Shown: positions 37,250 through 48,760 of the stretch, piece after piece
Layout of the letters: every line of letters begins with the position of its first letter
Position numbering within the stretch: position 1 is the first letter of the stretch
Assembly: GCF_047663525.1 (NCBI RefSeq)
Contig: NC_092589.1
Coordinates: forward strand, 26,719,001 to 26,783,000
Origin: Anas platyrhynchos
Lineage: Eukaryota > Chordata > Aves > Anseriformes > Anatidae
Length of the DNA: 64,000 bases
Reading direction: 5' to 3'
Translations under genes and position numbers: made by a program
Notes under the pieces: model-generated
The model's database searches: none
Seen by the model: the letters and a program-made list of their open reading frames with translations, nothing else
What the model was told of the DNA's origin: nothing

Positions 37250-37445
37250 CTGATCCTGTCTCTACAACAGAATCCCTCGGTGGCTTTAGGCAAGGTACTT
37301 AACATCTCCACCTCAGTTTTCCATTTGCAGAAGGGGGCTAATAATACTCAGCCACCTACTCCACAGGGGAGTCCTGAGGATTCATTACTTAATGTAAAGT
37401 GGCTAGAAGATGAAAACCTGCATGTAAGTGCCAAGTGGTATTACA
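37250..37445 (+). mobile_element. MIR-type CORE-SINE, plus orientation
   Basis: The order and spacing of blocks match a MIR element: GATCCTGTCTCTACAACAGA, GGCTTTAGGCAAGGTACTTA, CACCTCAGTTTTCC, GCAGAAGGGGGCTAATAATA, CCTGAGGATTCATTACTTAA, TGTAAAGTGGCTAGAA and AGTGCCAAGTGGTATTA. These correspond to the MIR segments CTTGGGCAAGTTACTTAACC, CCTCAGTTTCC, ATGGGGATAATAATA, GTGAGGATTAAAT, TGTAAAGCGCTTAGAA and AGTGCCTGGCAC. The 5' tRNA-derived promoter part is mostly missing. MIR-like copies are old in amniotes and rare in birds, so this one is either slowly decaying or retained. Confidence 0.85.
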
Positions 37446-39489
37446 GTTACTTGGGTTTAGCTTCAATTTTTGAGACTTGCTTTCCTTTTTAAAATGAAGA
37501 AAAGTATTCCTCTAAGTCTACTGAGATTTCTGTTCTGCACTGCATTTCCTACACAACAGGGAAGGAGAGTTGGGAGCATGAGGGAAAGGAGAAAAATGTG
37601 TCCCCTTGGATCTCAATCTACCTTTCACATCCTCTCAGGAAATTGTTTTGAAAGTGCCCGACACTTGCTGCAATATGCTGCAGTCACAAGGCAAAAATTT
37701 TACTCTTTCAAGAATGCTTTATGAGCTCCAGGAATAAATCATCTCTAGCAGGGATGGTTAAGCATAATGTTGAGAGTCTATGATTTTCCCCAGAGGTAGA
37801 GAAATCATTCCAAGCTTTTCTTCAATTTGGTCATGAAACTTTAACAAGAAAATACCAAGGGCCATTCTGGCTCATCACTGGGATATGTACATTAAGACAA
37901 AACTAGGGGAGTGTTTTGATCCACCAAGTTTCTTCCTTCTATCTTTAATGAGAAAAATCTTTGATTTTAAGTGACAATTCATGTATGGCAAACTACTTTC
38001 ACAGCAATCCAGTCAACATGGTGCTTGATCAGCATCTTTAAACAGAGCAGCATAACTGCGTCTGACAACATGACAGTGATGGAGAGCAGAGGAACTGGTC
38101 ATTCTAATGCTGGCTGTGCTGGGAGTACAAGCTGCAATAAACGAGTGCAGCAAACAAAAGGACTGGTCCACTATTTGCAAATGCTAAGATTATTGGAAAC
38201 AAAGGAAATGATTTTGTCACCCCAGGAAAAAAAAATATGGCCTTTTATGATTGTTCTGAAAAAGCCCCCTGCCATGAACTGCTGCCACTCCTAAGAATTC
38301 AGAGCATGCAGCTAATGCATATGGCTCTGCTTCCAACTTCATTAATAGGAGATTTTGGCACTGCAGGAGCCCCTCCTTGTGCGTACTGGATCCAGATCTG
38401 GCCTAAGCACACAATTATGTTTCTGTTGAATTAGCCAGAGCACACAATGTGGTATTTATGCCAGTTTTGTGCTGACTGGAGGACAGCCGTTACCTGATTC
38501 GGTATGATGTCTGCCAGAATTTGTCAAACATATTTGAACCAGTGCTGTAAGTTTCTGCTAGCTCAGTGCTTGGCAGCGCGTAGCTGTGATGTTCTGGTCC
38601 AGCACGGGGCACTTTATGCCAGATTTGCTGTTCCATGGAACCGCCGTTTAAGACGTGCAGTGCAGTTACATGCCTCGCTTATATTAACCAAACTGCCCTG
38701 CCCCTTCACTGTAAGAAATTATTCAATTCCCATATGCATCGCGGGGATTATATAATTCCAGAGAAAAGGCTCTCTTTTGATGTTTACTCCAGGGCTTCAG
38801 GTTTCTTAGTGATGCAGCGATTGCCAGGCCCATCTAACTCCTGAATTTAAAATGTTTATGTCTCACTTCAGTAAGTAAATGAAAGACACCAAATTAATAT
38901 AACCAAAGCATGGAAAGAAAAGAAGGGTCAGATGAGAACAGAAATCACTGCCCACTCCTGCTTTTCTGACTTCCCATTGAGCAGTGTGTGGAGCCAAGCC
39001 ACCCTGAGCTGTGAGTTGCTCCACTTTCAACAAATATTGGTCAAGTCTTGCAGGATCAGAGCCAGCTTTGGGATTCTGAGGCATTCTGGCAAGAGGACTC
39101 TGCTGGGATCCTCCCTTCCTCATCATCCCTCCCAAGCAGAACAGAGTCATTTAAAGCGAAGTGGGTGGGAGGGCTCAGAAATCTTGGAGCCCCAAAAGCC
39201 TGCCCGGGCAACATCGAGGCCAGCCACATGCACACGGGGGGTGTCAGCATCTGAGCTATTTTCTAGAAACAATTCTCTCTGAAGGGAGCAGTCCTTCAGA
39301 CAAAGCCTTGTGACACATTCTGGTGATTTTTAGGCTATTTTCTCTTCCTTTTCTTATAACTACTTTGTCTTGGAACCCGGAATAATCAGCCAGAAGTGGT
39401 CAAAAGAGCCACAGAAACAAAATGCCTCTTGGGACATTGCAACACAATATTGAACCATAAAGAAGAAACTTCATTAGCTTAAGAGAAGC
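37446..39489. other. Non-coding desert
   Basis: Unique sequence. A segment at about 38560-38800 is complex and contains TTCCATGGAA (a palindrome, 38631-38640) and several E-box-like strings. No coding exon or RNA gene is recognised. Confidence 0.5.
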
Positions 39490-39980
39490 ATGAGTCTCTT
39501 TGTTTCACCTGCTTTCTCCCATGTCTCTCTCTTATTTGTCCTCTTTCCACCTCTCTTTTTTTTTTTTTTTTTTTTTTTAAATCTTCATATCATTCTTTCC
39601 TCTCTTGGTTCACATTCCCTCTTCTCAAAAGACTTCTCTTCTCCTGCTCATTATCACGCTTCTTTTCTATTCACAGTGGTTTTACCTACTTCTCTCTTTT
39701 CTCCTTGGCCATTCCCATTCATTCCTGGCCACCATCCTCCTCAATTTCTTTGCTCCAGCTTCTCAGTTCTCCCTTGCTCTTCTCTCCAACCCAGTTCTCC
39801 CTGCCTGGTGTTTTCTTTTCTTTAGTCTTTGCCTCCCTGAGGAAATTCACTTCTCTCCCTCCAAGTCTTGCATCTTCCTCCTCCTGGTTTTTGCAATCCT
39901 TCCCTTACGCACACTGTGGATTATTCTCATCCCCTTTCACCTCACTGTTCTGCAAACCTTCTCTGTCCTTACTCATTAGT
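39490..39980 (+). repeat. Polypyrimidine-biased block, about 500 bp
   Basis: The plus strand is strongly C+T rich for nearly 500 bases, with a T23 run at 39556-39578 and many CTTCTC, TTCTCC and CCTCC strings. The bias removes stop codons from plus frames, which explains the overlapping plus-strand open frames. Possible sources are an expanded and degraded (CTT/CCT)n simple repeat or a triplex (H-DNA)-prone tract. Confidence 0.75.
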
Positions 39981-39999
39981 GACCTGGCAAGATATCCCT

Positions 40000-41050
40000 C
40001 ACAGCTACGGATGTCACTACAGCCACAGGAGCCACAGCCATGGGAGGGATGCTTACAGACAAGAGACAAGACTGAAAAGAATCTCTGCTAACTCACGGGG
40101 AGGTTATTAGTTGTGCTTATCAAAGGGTGGGTCAGCAGACAGGAAAACCCCCAGTTTATCAGTTTCTCCTTTAGACAGCTATGGCTGTTTTGTCACTGTT
40201 GTTAATCCTCTCCTGCTTTCCCAAAGAGCGCTGTCGGTGCCGCACAGACGATGTGCTGCTGGTTGCCCCTGCCCTTGCCCATCCTGGAGGAGGGAATGGT
40301 TGCTCTGGTCGCAGGCATGCAGCAGTAGAGCCAGATCCCCTCTTCCAGTTATGCTGGTATGCAGCTTGGAGGCGAGTCAGCCCTTTGGATGAGATGCTCT
40401 TTCCTGTGGCTGGAAGTTGCATCAGAAGTTCACCGCTGAGGACAGCTGAGCCACCAGCCAGTGCCTGGTGGGCTGTTTTTGTACTCTTTTCATGGGCTTC
40501 ACCCAGGGACTTCCCCACCGTGCTGAGAGCTGACCCACCAACAGGAGAGCCACACAGAGACCAAGTGCTGGTGCTGATCACTGGCCGTGCCAAAATTGTG
40601 CACAGTGTGCTTTTAAGTTGCTGTGCTAAAACCCCTCTGCTCATGGCCAGCTTCCATGCTGAATGCTCTCTTCACAGAAAAAAAAAGAAAGAAAAAAAAA
40701 ATTTACAAACTAGCTGGGCTAACTCCTTCCCAGGGGCGCCATCACTAAGTCAACAAGGCTGTGGTATAAATACGTGTCCCATTGTTAGGGTGGGATAGCC
40801 AAAGCTGACCGGGGTTTGTGAGGAACACCCACAAAGATCCCCAGATGCCGAGCAACCAAGTTTAAAGCTCCCAAGGCCAGCGCCTTGGCAGGAGCCAAGC
40901 ACAGTGGAGCAGCAGATGAACGTTTGCGTTTCTGCTCCATATCCTTCCCCGTCCTTTCCCTAAGAAAGTTAAAGGATTAGTAATTTTGGACACGGAGCCT
41001 ACGCGCACACAAACATGTATGAAATTGGCAAACGCTGCCTTCATTAAACC
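40000..41050. other. Non-coding, with a 205-codon open frame of doubtful meaning
   Basis: The plus frame 40181-40798 begins MAVLSLLLILSCF, which resembles a signal peptide, but the rest has no recognisable domain and runs through an A-rich tract (40679-40700) that would encode a Lys-rich string. No splice-site or promoter context supports it. Confidence 0.4.
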
Positions 41051-41180
41051 TGCGGAGGAGCTCAGGCACCGAGGGACTCACCTCCGAGGGCTTCACCTGA
41101 GCCTCACAGGAAGGCCGGCAGAGCCAGAAATAGAGCCCAGACCTCCTGACTCCGCGCCGCGGGCCCTAGCTGAAACACCG
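41051..41180 (-). mobile_element. MIR-type CORE-SINE, minus orientation
   Basis: On the plus strand GAGCTCAGGCACCGAGGGAC, then CTCACAGGAAG, GGCAGAGCCAGAAATAGAGC, CCAGACCTCCTGACTCC and GGGCCCTAGCTGAAACACC follow one another. This is the order of a reverse-complemented MIR: CTGAGGCACAGAG, GTCACACAG, GGCAGAGCCGGGATTCGAAC, CCAGGTCTTCTGACTCC and GTGCTCTTAACCACTA. It therefore keeps the tRNA-related 5' part that the 37.3 kb copy lacks, including a decayed B-box region (AATAGAGCC in place of GGTTCGAAT on the complement). Confidence 0.8.
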
Positions 41181-42079
41181 GCTTCCCTCCCTCCACACGC
41201 TATGTTGGCCAGACTGGAAAAGGCGTTCAAAATAAATAAAACCCTGTTCCTGTGCCAAGTTTTAAAAAACATTTTCTTGTCATGGCTGGTTGTTTTTCTC
41301 CTGCTAGACGTTAGGCAGTCTCCACCGAGTGAGACAGCTTTCCTTTCTTCTCCAGGAAACACAGTTGTCTCCCACATGTTACACTTAATGTAGCTCGAGC
41401 AAATGTTTGAGGAAATTCCCCCTAATTCAGTGAAATTGTTAGCTTGGCAGTGGCGCTCTGGAAACAGGACCGGAGGATTGCGCTGGGTTGTTCTTTTTCC
41501 TTTTTAAAGTGCACAGGAGAGCTCAGGCTCAGGATGGGCTGCTGAGGAAGACAGAAACTCATGTTACATATAAAGGATTTGGCAGGCCCCAACACAGAAA
41601 TTTCCAGAAGTGTTTGCGTGGCAACAGCTCCGTGCCAATCCACATTTTTTAGCTATTCTGGCCGGCTGCCCGGCCGACAAGAAAGTCTTGTATCTCCGCA
41701 CAGCTCGCTGGCTTCCCTGAGGAGTTTCCATGCTGCATGGCAACGTTGGATAATCTTATTTGTGCGCCAGAAAAACTCCTGCTACTTACACTGTTACTAA
41801 ATACCAGATGTGCTTAATAAAGAGTAAGTGGAGCCAAACCTAGGGTAATCACATAACCTATCATTAACATTTTCTAAAAACAAAAATGCAATTGGAACAG
41901 CAGATTACTGTTTTGCTTTGTTTGCTTTACGCCCTATTACTGGAACCCCTGGGGTGCTGGGAACAGAGCGCGGTAGGAGCAGACAGCTCTGGCACGGCTG
42001 ATGACATTGTTTACAATCACACCCCTGCACATCTGAAACATGTGTGAGAAAGTAAGGGCTAAGCACATTTCCTTTGCCT
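41181..42079. other. Non-coding between MIR copy and CpG cluster
   Basis: Mixed composition. AT-rich towards 41800-41940 and GC-rich on both sides. Nothing else recognised. Confidence 0.5.
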
Positions 42080-42210
42080 CGGCGCAGGAGCCGGGAGGGA
42101 GGGGAGGGCTGCAGCAGGAAGTCTGCGCTGAGCGAGAAAGTGCCGGGGTCGCGTTTCTCCGTCCCGTGGAGGCAGCCGGGGGTCTGGGCCCTCGCGCTTG
42201 CACATCCCCA
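42080..42210. promoter_or_regulatory. Small CpG cluster away from any known gene
   Basis: I count 13 CpG in about 125 bases, including TCGCG, GCGC and CCGGGG strings, in otherwise CpG-poor sequence. This could be a small orphan CpG island marking a non-coding RNA promoter or enhancer. No transcript is evident from sequence. Confidence 0.4.
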
Positions 42211-45200
42211 GGTCTCCTGGGCACAGGAGTGAGGGAGTGGGCCTTGTTCCTTGAAATTTAATGACAACACGAATCCTCCAAGCCCGTTTAAAATGCATTT
42301 TTGTGTGGGCTGGGGGCTCTGTCACCACACAAAACGTGCACACGTGTTTGCTGTGGATTTAAATGGATGTTGCACATGTGCACATCTGATGCTGACCAGA
42401 CCCTTGAGGGAAGCGGTTCAGTCACGGCAAGGGCAAGCAAGCTCTGCTGCAATGGGCTCTTACAAAGAGAGACACACATGCACTGCAATGTTTATGGCCC
42501 CTGTGCAGCCGGTTTCTCCCACAGCTGGTTCTGCAGTTGATATGCAGGAACAGAGTTAAACAAGCAGAAAAAGAGCTTTTTATTTTATTTGTTTATTTAT
42601 TTATTTATTCATTGGTGCCCAATGCTACCCAGCTGGAGGGGAATCATGGCAAACACGCTCACCAGCTTCCCCCCCTACAGATGGCCACCCCTCACACGTC
42701 TGCTGGCTCAGCCCAGTGGGAAGGATTGCTCCTGGCGTTGGAGCAGGAGAAGTCCAGACCTGGCCCATCGTGTGCATGGAGCCAGGGAGCTGTGAGTCAC
42801 CTGTGTCAGGCCACAGCCCGGAGCCACGGCTGGGTCCCTCCAGCCAACCTCTGACCCAAGGCAGTGGGAGTCGCAGCCACACAGGGCTGGGATATCTGAT
42901 CCCAGGAGCCGGGCCAAGGGCATGGTGTGAGGAGGTGATGGCAGGTGTCAACCTGCCACAGCCCGAGGCTCCAGGGCGGCCACTTGCACATGGCTGCCAG
43001 CGTGACTGGGCTCGGCCTTGCCCACGCTGCTGGGGAGCCTGCAGGAGGCTACAAACGCGAGCTGCCTCACACCCTCCTGCTGTGCCACCCTTGCCGCTGG
43101 CACCTTTCCCGTCTCCTCCACCACGATTTCCTGGCTGAGCACAGCACAGGCTGTAGAACAGGCTGGCTGAGGCTGCATGACTAGGGCAAGAAGCTGCCAC
43201 TGCTCACGGGACCACAGCTTCCCACCCAAAGTCCCCCCTGGGTAGTCAGTGGATTTACTTCTGCCTAGTAGCATGTACCCTTATGGTACCATGATTAACA
43301 CAGGACTAATATAAGCATACCTCATCCCTCACACTTATTCATACTGAGTTGGATCCCAGTCCCCACCAGCACCAGGAGAGCTGGGCTGGTACAGGAGGAA
43401 GGCACAGGCACCCTCTCTGGCTTGCATGGTGGCAAAGATGCTAGCAGCACTTCAGACTGGCCAAACCAGAGTGCCCTTTGGAACCACCACTGCCTCCTTG
43501 CAATCACAAACACTACCAGTTATGGTGATGGGTCCCAAAGGGGGTTCAGGGCACCCTATAGAGATGAGGGAGCTGTGTGTGACCTGCAGGCCAGAGTGAC
43601 TCAAGGCAGGAGAGCATGAGCCTCCTCCACCCACCCTGCAAGCACAGAATGAGCATCTTTCCCAAATTAAAAATCTGGGAGAGCAGCGAAGCAGCCAGAG
43701 GTTCGCTCCCTCGCTGTGCCCACTCGCTGTGAGCCAGACGACCTGCTATCAGGGTTGCTGCTGGTTCGGGGAAGCCTCACCCCGCCAGCCGTAGGCGGCA
43801 TGTTGTACAGCCAGGAGGAAATTAGGTAGTGGCTCCCCCAACACTGCATCACTCTTTCCACTTCAGGCTATAAGGATCTTCTCAAAGAGTCAGGAAACAG
43901 CACAGAGGAACAATTAATCCTCCGCATGAAGGCATTCCTTCCACCCCTCACTGCTGCCTGGGGCTCCCAGCCCCTGCCCGCCTCACCCTGCCAGCCGCCT
44001 CCGGTCGGCTGCCTTCCCCTTGGCCTCCCCCCCGGAGGCTGGGGGATGCACTGACAAGGCCGGTCGGCCACAAGGACCCAGGAACCCCTGTCACATCTCC
44101 CCCTTCCACATTGCAATGCCTAGGCCGTTAGGTTCAGTTTGCAGATGAACCCACCAAATGTGTTTTCCTACAGTTGCGTCCAGGAGTCCGGCCTGTCTGT
44201 TGTGCTTTGAAGGGGGGCCCATCAGACAATCCCAGAAATGAACACCTAATTCCAACCCTCATTGGCAGCAGGAAGGACAGATGCCTGCCAAGCAGTCACA
44301 AGGCACTCCACAAACACCTTGCTTCACCTTGTCACCAGGGAACAAAGTCCATTGCCATTAGGGGACTTCAGGCCGCAAAGCGAGGATGTTCCCTCTGGCT
44401 TCAGTTCCCATAGGCCAGACACTCAAGAGCCATCGGGTCCCTTGATCCCAACAGGGCTGGCCCATGGGACAAGCCCAGCCCCCTTGTCAGAAAGGCAAAT
44501 TTAATACAGAGCATACGTCTCTTGAGTTTTATGGTGGATCTAGATGCACGTGAGGTTTCCCTGTTTTACTGTGCAGGGGGGCAGGCATTTTACAGATCTA
44601 AAACACAGGACAGTCCTTGACCTGAAGAACTATCTCTAGAGAGACAAGACAGTAAAAAGGGATTGAGCAAGAAAGCAGAAGGAACAGAAAATGATTCTGC
44701 AAATACTGCCTTCAGACCATGATCAACGTGAAAAGGGGTTTGAGATGGGTTTTGAGGTCTTTATTAGAAGAGAGCTAACGAAGAGGCGTGAAAAGGACAA
44801 GGTCAGGAAAGAGCAGAGAGGGCAGATGAGATGAAGCTGAGAGGAAGAGGGAGAAGAAGGGGAAGACAATCCTGACAGGTCCCAGTAAATCTTTTTCTGT
44901 TCCCCAGCAGACAAGAAAGAGGGGGTGGGACACAAAATGGGTCCTGACATATGTGGAGAAGATGCAGGGGGTGACTCTGCTTCATCACTGCAGTTCTCAT
45001 TCTGGCGAGCCAAAGCTGATCCCACCTTTTCCCTTGTCACAGGGCTGCCATTTCTGCTGAAACAACTTCTGCTAGCTTCCATCAATCACAGCCAAAGCTG
45101 GACAAGTGGGCAACACAATGTCAGGGAACAACTACAACTTAACGCACATGAGAAAGATCTGCTAGAGCTCTCCAACACATTGACAAGTTTTATCTTATCT

Positions 45201-45776
45201 GTTGCCAGGCAGGACAAAGATGGAGGGACAGTGAAGGTCAGTCAGGCACTTAGGAGAGCACAGAACAAGGCAATAACTGATTATGCTGAAGGGCATCGCA
45301 TTTGCAATTAAGGCTGAGCTCCAAAAACACAGTCTGGGGAAAGTAATCTGTTTCTCTTCCCCAGCCCAGCGTAAAAAAGCACCCCACTGGCCACACCACA
45401 ACTATGTTGGAGGTGTCCCCTCAGTGAGTCCCCACCACGTCCTCAATGAAGGGGGATGAGCAATAAGCCTGTAAGTATTTACAAGAAAAAGGCTTAGCAC
45501 AAAGTGCTTCTGGGCACAGCTCTGTTGCCAGTAAAAAGCATGATGAAAAGCATACTTTCTTTGATGAAGCCTCAGTCGAGTGCTTTATGGGTAAAGGTGA
45601 ATCTAGCATATATCATATTTGTCTGATGGCAAACAGGGACCACTTGTGAAATTCATCTGACTGGATGTTCTCGGAAAATCTTCACAAAACATCTGTGAGC
45701 TTTGAATCACCCCATTGTTGTCAGGATTTCAGATGGAAATTGTTCTGGATGTGAGAGAATGGAGGGTCACTAATGG
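42211..45776. other. Non-coding, GC-rich to 44.1 kb
   Basis: Includes a (TTTA)n-type repeat at 42577-42611. The GC-rich part (42620-44100) carries many overlapping frames on both strands, none with a recognisable family. No exon or RNA gene is supported. Confidence 0.5.
42577..42611 (+). repeat. (TTTA)n simple repeat
   Basis: Several TTTA/TTTG units over about 35 bases. Confidence 0.85.
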
Positions 45777-45829
45777 CTTATTTCTTATAAGAATAAGAAA
45801 TAAGGGACTTTGGGTTTAGGGACTTTGGG
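45777..45829 (+). repeat. Perfect 12-base hairpin followed by a 15-base-period direct repeat
   Basis: CTTATTTCTTAT, spacer AAGA and ATAAGAAATAAG form a perfect inverted repeat at 45777-45804. GGGACTTTGGG then occurs at 45804-45814 and again at 45819-45829. Function is unknown. Confidence 0.85.
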
Positions 45830-47275
45830 CATGTGTAGGTATTTTTCTCTTCGCAGATTCACGTGAAACAAAATACTACATAATGGAAAAAATCAGAGGG
45901 CAGCTTGTCTTTTGTTAGACTGGTAAAGAACCAGGTTATTGCTGTGTTAAGACAATATGTGAAAATATGCGAAATGTTGTTTTGACCCCGTAGAGCAGAA
46001 CATCCCTGTTACTGACCGTGATGAGCAGCCCACAAGATGTGACTGCTGGGGCCAAAGAGGAGGGTGCACAGTGTGGTTTGGCCCTGCAGAGAGACTCAGC
46101 ACATCTGCCTTAACCTCCCGGCTCTGCTGCTGACATCCTATCATTTTATCTCTCTGGCTTTAGTATAGCAATTCAACAGCACCAAAACTAACTGGTTGTG
46201 CTTTTAGGGTTAGGTAATCTGCTGAATGGCCCTTGAATTCTCCAGTCTGAAGCAGCAAACATAACGTGCCTCTGCTGCAGTTGTCAGCCCGGAGAGAGCA
46301 GCTTCATGCTGCAGGGAGCTGCAGGGAGAATACAGAGGATGCGTCCACTGAATGCCACCTCCATCACCTCTGCTCCTGAGCAAAGCTTCACAGGTTATCT
46401 CCAAGGTTTCCCTGGAGGGAAAAGAAATAATCGCAGCTTTACTAATCTAGTCCGTGCTTAGCGGGCTTCCTGCTGCCTGGAGCCACCCGATGGTGTCCAT
46501 GCTCACCAGGCCTGCTGTGAGTTCAGCCTTCCCTCACTTCATTTCCTCAGCTGATAAATGATACTGAAGTCACAGCTGGGATTTACACCACAGCGGACTG
46601 CTGCACCAAAACGAGAACCTCCAAGAAAAGGCCTCTTGAAATAATGAGAGGTGTGAAGCAAAACTGGTGCCCGTGTAGTGCTGGCCACCTGGACTCACTT
46701 GGTGTTTTGAGATGGCAGCTAGCTGTTTATAGCAGCTGCTTATATGAGCAGTGTTGTTCTTTATTTTACAACCTCACTCCGAGTTTCCTCGAGTACCCTG
46801 CTGACACAGGGCGAATTTGGGGAGTAGTCTTTCCTCCCTTTTCCCAGAGCAGCAAACATCTGGGACTACCGAGATACCGTCATCTTGTGGCATTGGCTGG
46901 CTTTATTCTTTAATGAGTTTTTCTGTAACGACTTCATGATGTTTCTCCAGGGAGGACAACTGTCTCATCTGAAACCTTGTCTCACATGCTCCTTTATAGA
47001 AGGATGTTTTATGCTAAAGCTCTTGAAAGCATTTCCTTTTGTGCTCTGTCCCCACCTTTCCCTGTTTAATTCCTCCCAAATGTCTCTCTGATGCTTAACC
47101 TGTGGGTCGCCCTGTTCACCAAAAACAAAGCAAAATGCTGTTTTGAATAAGCTTGGGATACATGGATGTCATTTCTGAACATTAGCAGGCCACATGATAC
47201 TACCAACTTCATTTGATCCCATTTGCTGGAACAGCCTGAATTTCTCAGGGGCAGGTTTTTCCTCCTAGTTCATTA
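45830..47275. other. Non-coding, nothing recognised
   Basis: Unique sequence. A fragment near 46540-46600 has a few MIR-like words (TTTCCTCAGCTG, GATAAATGATA) but not enough ordered matches to call. Confidence 0.5.
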
Positions 47276-48623
47276 TTGTTCAAACCCATCAAGCAAATGG
47301 CAGCGGAGCGGAAGCTTGAATGGGCTTGTTTAATGAACAGGCGAAGTCATTCATCTGCAGCCTCACGGTTCTGCAGCAAGGCTACGTCTCCCCCCTCCTG
47401 CTTTTCCTTAAAGCCTCTCTCCAATCCCCCCCCCCCCCCCCCGCCTCCTCGTGGCATGACACAGCCAGCAAAGCAGCTGCGGATGGTGTTTGTGCAACGC
47501 TGCCGTTCAGCAGTGCTGGGGATATACCAGCCTCCTTTTCAGCCTGCTCCCTGCCCGAGCTCTGCCCGCACCTTCATGGTTATTGCTGAGACTGCTGGGG
47601 CAGCTGCTGTGCTAAACCATGGCAGGGAAATGGCCCTGTTGGCGCTGCCACGGAGGGCGCAGACACGCCAAGACCCCTGGCACCTGCTGGGTTTGGAAAG
47701 CCAGCCCTGCACCCACAGCACGGGCATGGCCCCGGCAGCGTGGGCTGCACGGAGCTGGTTTACTCTCCTGACTCGCCCCACGGCTGGAGCCAGGATCAGG
47801 CCTGCAGCTGGCGTGAACCGGCCCATGGAAATTCAGTGGAGCCCTGCCAGGCAGCAGCAGCTGAAGCGCTGGCACCAGAAGCTATTTTTTATGCATAAAA
47901 CTAGCTATTTTTGCATGACCTTTGGTTTCACAGCAGCACCAGCAAGGCGTGCAGGCTGCCTTTCCCTTGCGAAAGCGCGAATGGAAGATTTTTTTTTTTT
48001 ATTTTTTTTTTTGCCGGACGCTTGCTTCAAAGCCGCGTTCAGGGCAGATAAGTGATAGCATCTGTCAGGGTGCCATTTTTGCACTGCACAGCCAGCGTGG
48101 GAGCACTCCCTGTCCCCCTGCTCCCTGCCTGCTAAAAACAACTGAAACTAATTACATACCAGGAATACCAGCGGCCCCGCAAAGCCTCTGCCGCACAGCG
48201 GCTCTCCCTCTCTCCCTTTTTTCCCTTCCGCCTGATTCACCAAGGCTTTGGCCGTGCTCCAGCTTTTGGGAGGGTGGGGAGAGGCAAGGGGGGGGCTTGG
48301 GAGGGCAGCGGCTTTTTGAGCTCACCGACAGCCTCCCCTCGCTGCGGTCCTGTGCGCTCATTTCCACTTCACAGATGCTGCTGAGCTCTGCCATTTGGGG
48401 GGGGGCAAATCCCAGAAGTGGAAGGGAGCGTGGCGGGGAGGGAGAGGATGAAAGCAGCGAAGAGCTGCATTTATTAAGCTGTTTTTCTTGCAGTGAAAAG
48501 AAGCATTTATCGGTGATTTCATATAACATGGGAGACGTGGCTTCCTGCCAATTTTCGGAGGATGCAAACAACCCGCTGACATCATATGCTAAATATAGAA
48601 GAGTTCCTGTTTTAGGTGAATAA
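47276..48623 (+). other. Region of two overlapping long open frames, probably non-coding
   Basis: The plus frames 47276-48055 (259 codons) and 47922-48623 (233 codons) are the longest outside TARBP1. The first reads through a C17 run as consecutive prolines, and both read through T-rich tracts near 47990-48012. Homopolymer-encoded strings such as PPPPPPPP and FFFYFFFC argue against a real protein, and I recognise no domain. GC-rich composition is enough to explain the absence of stops. Confidence 0.3.
47426..47442 (+). repeat. C17 homopolymer
   Basis: Seventeen consecutive C, preceded by a CT-rich stretch; the complement is a strong G-run. Confidence 0.95.
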
Positions 48624-48760
48624 ATAATGCAGATGCAAAAGCCCAGGTCTTCAGTTACACGTTCATTAGGATCGGTCTGTCAGGTTCAGACAATCGAGAG
48701 AATAGCATCCAGCTTCAGCACCGAGTGATAGGTGAAGAATGCAAAACAACTGCAGACAAT
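48460..48760. promoter_or_regulatory. Candidate enhancer with MEF2 and CRE-like motifs
   Basis: TGACATCATATGCTAAATAT joins a CRE/AP-1-like TGACATCA to a perfect MEF2 site, CTAAATATAG at 48589-48598. The complex AT-leaning sequence sits beside a GC-rich block, which is a common look for developmental enhancers. Conservation was not testable here. Confidence 0.35.

Noticed and set aside
46530-46610. Third MIR-like fragment
   Set aside because: Only two short words match and they lack the ordered block pattern seen in the two accepted copies.
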